DNA of 64,000 nucleotides from Rana temporaria. Its lineage: Eukaryota > Chordata > Amphibia > Anura > Ranidae. The stretch's first letter is position 1, and every line of letters starts with the position of its first letter. Below, in pieces: positions 30,836 through 36,900 of the stretch. The notes beneath the pieces are model-generated. The model made no database searches. It was not told where the DNA came from and saw nothing but the letters and a program-made list of their open reading frames with translations. The stretch covers positions 137,813,983-137,877,982 of the forward strand of contig NC_053491.1 in assembly GCF_905171775.1 (NCBI RefSeq), given 5' to 3'. Made by a program: the position numbers and the translations under genes.

Positions 30836-30843
30836 TGTGTGTA

Positions 30844-30919
<76 letters not shown>

Positions 30920-33900
30920 ATTTTATCTATATATAATAATCTATATATATATATCTCTTATTTTATCTATATATAATAATCTTTTCTTATGACTTTAAAT
31001 AATGTATCAACACCGATCTCTAAAACTATAAAGTTTCAGCTGAATGATTTTAGGGCATATAAGGGCATAGTAGGTTTTACTGCAAGCGGTATATTAAGTA
31101 CAGTCATTTCTGTAAAAGATCAGTAGATTGTTAATTTTCCCTGATTGGATGCCAGAATAAAATGAGTGTTGGGGACAGAAGACTCCAGGATTTCCTGTTT
31201 ATCATTATTACCTGTAGGGAAATCGATGTCAAAGGTGTTAAGTGGACTGTCAACCACAGGATGTAACTGAGAAAATTCCATATTGTCACGCTGTTTATCT
31301 AATTTCCAGAACATTTCTGAAAAGGTCCATCGTTTGTGGGATCATGCTATCAGCAATAACTTTATTGCAATGAAGTATGTGAGAAAATTACTCTTCAGGC
31401 TTAATAATAAGGAGGTAAATTGTGAAACCATTGTGTGTGTGTGTATATTGTACTGTTTTTATTTTTTTTCTGCAAGTGATTCGTTTTTAAAGTCCTTTGA
31501 AAATAAAATGTTGCCAGGTTTTTGTTACATACGTGCATGAGTGCTGTTTTCCTGTTGTACACAAAAAAAACTATATCCCCAGTACTGCATACAGTTCTAA
31601 AATGGATTACATTCAATATGTTCCCTCAAAATTCTACAATACTCCATAATGACAACCTTGAAGGAAGTGTGTTTGAAATCTTTGCAAACTTATTAAAAAA
31701 AAAAAAAAAAAAAAATTTACATGTACATAAGTATTCACAGCCTTTGAAGCACCTTTGGCACCAATTACAGCCTTAAGTCTTTCTGAGTATGATGCTACAA
31801 GCTTGGCACACCTATTTTTGGGCAGTTTCTCCCATTCTTCTTGGCAGGACCACTCAAGCTCCAACGCTGCACAGTTACTTTTAGATCTCTCCAGAGACCA
31901 ATCGGGTTCAAGTCTGGACTTTGGCTGTGCCACTCAAGGGCATTCAGAGTTATCCTGTAGCCACTCCTTTTGTTATCTTGGCTTTGTGCTTAGGGTCGTT
32001 TTCCTGTTAGAAGATGAACCTTCGCCCCAGTCCGAGGTCCAATGTGCTCTGAAGCAGGTTTTTATCAAGGATCTCTCTGTACATTGCTGCATTCATCTTT
32101 CCCTCGATCCTGACTAGTCTCCCAGTTCCTGCCGCTGAAAAACCTCCCCACAGCATGATGCTTATACCACCATGCTTCACTGTAGGGATGTTATTGGCCA
32201 ACTGATGAGCAGTGCCTGGTTTCCTCCAGGCATAATGCTTGCCATTGAGGCCAAAGAGTTCAATCCTTTTTTTCATCAAACCAGAGAATTTTGTTTGTGT
32301 TCTGTCCTTCAGGTGCCTTTTGGCAAACTCCAGGCGGGCTGTCATGTGCCTTTTACTGAGGAGTGGCTTCCATCTGGCCACTCTACCGTACAGGCAGTGT
32401 CGGCTGCTCCATAAGCGCAGGGGCGCCGCCCCCATCCATGCGTCCAACCCCCTGATCTACTTACAGGGTGATCTACATATGACCCACTGTCTATCTGACT
32501 TGAGGGGGGTGTGCCCTCCCCCCACAAATAGTGAGCACCAGCCGCCACTGCATACGGGCTTGATTGGTGGAGTACTGCAGACATGGTGGTTCTTTTGGAA
32601 CATAGAGAAACGCTGGAGCTCTGTCAGTGTCTACCGGGTTCGTGGTCACCTCCCTGACTAAGGCCCTTCTCCCCGGAACGCTCATTTTGGCCAAACGGCC
32701 TGCTCTAGGAAGAGTCCTAGTAGTTCCAAACTTCTTCCATTTATAGATGATGGAGGCCACTGTGCTCATTGGGGCCTTCAATGCTGCCGAACTTTTTAGG
32801 TACCCTTCCCCGGATCTGTGCCTTGATACAATCCTGTCTGAGGTCTAGACGACTCCTTGAACTTTATGGTTGGTTTATGCTCTGATGTGCACTGTTGGCT
32901 GTGGGACCTTTATATAGACAGGTGTGTGCCTTTGAAAATCATGTCCAATAAACTGAATTTACCACAGGTCAACTCAATCAAGTTGTAGAAACATCTCGAG
33001 GATGATCAGTGGAAACAGGATGCACCTATGCTTATTTTGAGTGTCATGGCAAAGACAAATTTCAAGCAAACTTTCACCTTGTCATTATGGGGTAGTATTT
33101 GTAGAATTTTTTTGTAAAATAATCGATTTAATCCACTTTGGAATAAGGCTGTAACATAACAAAATGTGGAAAAAGTGAAGTGCTGTGAATACTTTCCGGA
33201 TACACTGTATATGTTACATTGCATTCCAAGTATCAACTTCCAACAGCAAAGGAAGCCGAATCTGTATATGTATTGTGACAGTTGGGCAGTGAATGTTGGT
33301 TCCTGGTTCCTGCCCAGAAGCATAACTAGAACCTTCAGGGCCCTGATGCAATAAACCATACAGGTCCCACCCCCTGACCCCCTGCCAGGGGCTCCTTACG
33401 GTGGCAAAATGCAAGGGCCTGCAACTTGTCCTGCACTGAGCTCCAGGATTCAGCACAGAGTGCCCTATGCTGCCATCGGCTCTGGGGCCCCCCCACAGTG
33501 GCAGAACACCAGGGCCCGGTCCCAAGTGTGACCCTGGTAGTTCCGCCACTGTTCCTGCCATAGAGCATTATACAAAAAATATAGCGTTGAATATACCTGC
33601 AAATGTCAAATCTGTCTTTAGAAATGGTGGGAGTTATAAAAAAAAGCCCTATTATTGAATTTATGTTGACAAATGTAGTAATTATGTGCATCTCAAAAAA
33701 AAGTTCAAACAACTATAAATTAATCTTAATATCATCTGCTTTCTGCAGGAGAAATTGAGACATCTGTCGCACTTAATTACTCGTTTTAAACCTGAAACAA
33801 TATAATGAATTGGCTACAAAATGCACATGGAATGTGCGCACTTATGCAAAATCGCAAGCATTTTGCTTGTGTCATCACCAGCAGAGGGTAACATTTGGTT

Positions 33901-36900
33901 TAATTAGGGGAAAAAAGTTGGCATGCAAAATAAAATAAACTTTTTTTTTTTATTATTAACTTTTCATTGTACCAACAAACTGTATAAACGTATATGGATG
34001 GTATTGAAAATACCACATGAATAGTATGAGATAATCCAAGACGTTAAAATGATGCAGCATGTTCACCGGTCAAGATGTTTTATTTTTAGTTTTAAAATAA
34101 AGATTTAAACACCATAAAAAAAAAATCAAACAATGTAATCATAAAACTATGGCTCTGACAGGAGGGAAGAACCCCCATTACAGGATATTAATATTTAAAT
34201 CACTACAGCCATCTTCTGAGGCTAATGTCTTCTGTGTTCAGATAATTTTTCCTCCTGAAGTGAAATACATTTTAATTCTAGAGTGTAAAACTACAGAATG
34301 TGGTGTTTAAACATGTATGCAGAGCAATAGCTACGTACATATTGTAAATATACAGTACAATGTGTGTCTTCATAAAAAAGGATTTTTTTTAAAGTATGGA
34401 AATCTTTAGACTACTGTGTTTAAAATAATTAACATTTCAATGCTGCCATTCTATTTCTATCCAGGTAACTCGTCAGTCACTAACTGACTGCTCTCCACTC
34501 TGCATCAATTTTCTTCCACTAAATTATTTGATCATGATGCTATCGGACGTGGAAGATAGAGGTAACACTTTACATCACAGAAGCAATATTATTGGTAGTT
34601 TTACAAATCTGATTCAGTTTCAGATTATATTTTCTGTAGCTATCTAATAACCGGTTATTATAATAATAAATGACCATCATCAAGTATATGAAATTTATAC
34701 AGCTCTATAAATGTCAGAGAGCTTTGTAGACTAGAATTAAAAATGTCATATGGGTACAGTGCTGCATGATTGTGCAATTGTCATTCAGAGTGCTACAGGA
34801 CTGAAAGCTGAAAATTTGCCTGGGCAGGAAGGGGGTAAAAGTGCTCAATAGGCACGTGGTTAACCACTTAAGCCACGGACAAATATGCTGATAAATGCCG
34901 AAAGGCGTTTTTACAATTCGGCACTGCGTCGCTTTAACAGACAATTGCGCGCTCATGCGACGTGGCTCCCAAACAAAATTGGCATCCTTTTTTTTCCCCC
35001 ACAAATAGAGCTTTCTTTTGGTGGTATTTAATCACCTCTGCGGTTTTTATTTTTTGCGCTATAAAAAAAAAAAAGAGCGACAATTTTGAAAAAAATGCTA
35101 TATTTTTTGCTGTGATAAATATCCCCCAAAAACATATATAAAACATTTTTTTTCCTCAGTTTAGGCCGATACGTATTCTTCTACCTATTTTTGGTAAAAA
35201 AAAATCGCAATAAGCATTTATCGGTTGGTTTGCGCAAGATTTATAGCGTTTACAAAATGGGGGATAGTTTTATTGCACTTTTTATAATTTTTTTTTTTTT
35301 TTTACTACCATCGGCGGCGATCAGCGATTTTTTTTTCGTGACTGCGACATTATGGCGGACACTTCGGACAATTTTGACACATTTTTGGGACCATTGTCAT
35401 TTTCACAGCAGAAAATGCATTTAAATTGCATTGTTTATTGTGAAAATGACAGTTGCAGTTTGGGAGTTAACCACAGGGAGCGCTGTAGAAGTTAGGGTTC
35501 ACCTAGTGTGTGTTTACAACTGTAGGGGGGGTGTGACTGTAGGACTGACGTCATCGATCGAGTCTCCCTATAAAAGGGATGACTCGATCGATGCAGCCGC
35601 CACAGTGAAGCACGGGGAAGCCGTGTTTACATACGGCTCTCCCCGTTCTTCAGCTCCGGGGAGCGATCGCGACGGAGCGGCTATAAACGAATAGCCGCGC
35701 CGTCGTCCCGGATCGCTCCCCACGGGAATCCGACCGCCGCATGTAGCGGGGGGGTCCCGATCGGACCCCCGACCCGTGGAAAGGCAATTGTACGCCCATT
35801 TGCCTATACGTGCCATTCTGTGGACGTACATATACATGCGGCGGTCGGGAAGTGGTTAAAGTGGAGGTAAACACTTGCATATACCCAGTAATGTGAACAG
35901 CCTCAGATGATTCATAGGGGTGAAACAAATTTCCCTACATAAGTTTTACATGTATCTCTGCAGTCTTCAGCTTTTATATATATTATTTAGAAAGTTCAGA
36001 TCGTGTTAGATTTTCTCTTCTTGTTCAGCACTGCAGTGAAGCCTGTGCATACAGCCAAGACAGCTGATTGGAGGAAAGGCACACTCCCCCTCTCCTCATA
36101 GGTAGAGACTCTCAGAACTGTTCGTTGAATAGTTCAGCACGCTGCTAATCTATTTATAGCCTCCTCCTAAAACAAAACTCGCTTGCCGTTAAGCGAGATA
36201 AAAACAGACCATGTCAGAAGTTATCAGGCTGATAACAGAAGAACAGAGCAGGAGACCGCAGAGATGTGTGCCCAGGTCAAATTTCATGAATCGGGTTTAC
36301 ATCCACTTTAAACCTCATCTATCTAGTATGTGGTGTTCTCTTTGGTATGAATGTGTGTGGTGTCATCATGCCAAGATCAAAATGGCTTTCTAAGGTCCTC
36401 AAAAAGCAGGCTGTGAATTCCTATATATCATCAAGAAATAATAATTTAAAATCAATTATTCCACTGTAAGTAAAAAATTCAGCCAAAGAGCTAACCATCT
36501 GATGTTTAAAAGAAGTCTCCTCCAAAGGTGCCTAAATTTCATTGGGGATTTGCAGGTAACTCTGGCCACAGTTGGTGTGAGAGTGCATGTATCTACACTC
36601 AGAGAATGCACCAATTAAACCTGCATGGGAGTTTGCAAGAAAAATCGTTCCTGTCTTATAAGGACATTAGAGAAAAATTACAGTTGCCATTAAACATGGG
36701 GGGCAAAGACCCAGGCGTTCTGTAGAAATGAGCCGTAGACTGCTGGGGAGTTGTGTGGCCACAGGACCTGTAGACCTATTTGGCCCAAACCTAAGAAAGC
36801 ATTTCATGGGAGGAACCGCATAACATGACTGAAGCATGGTGATGTAAATGTTATAGTTTTAGGTTGCTTTGCTGCTTTAGGGCCAGGGCAGTTTACAGTC

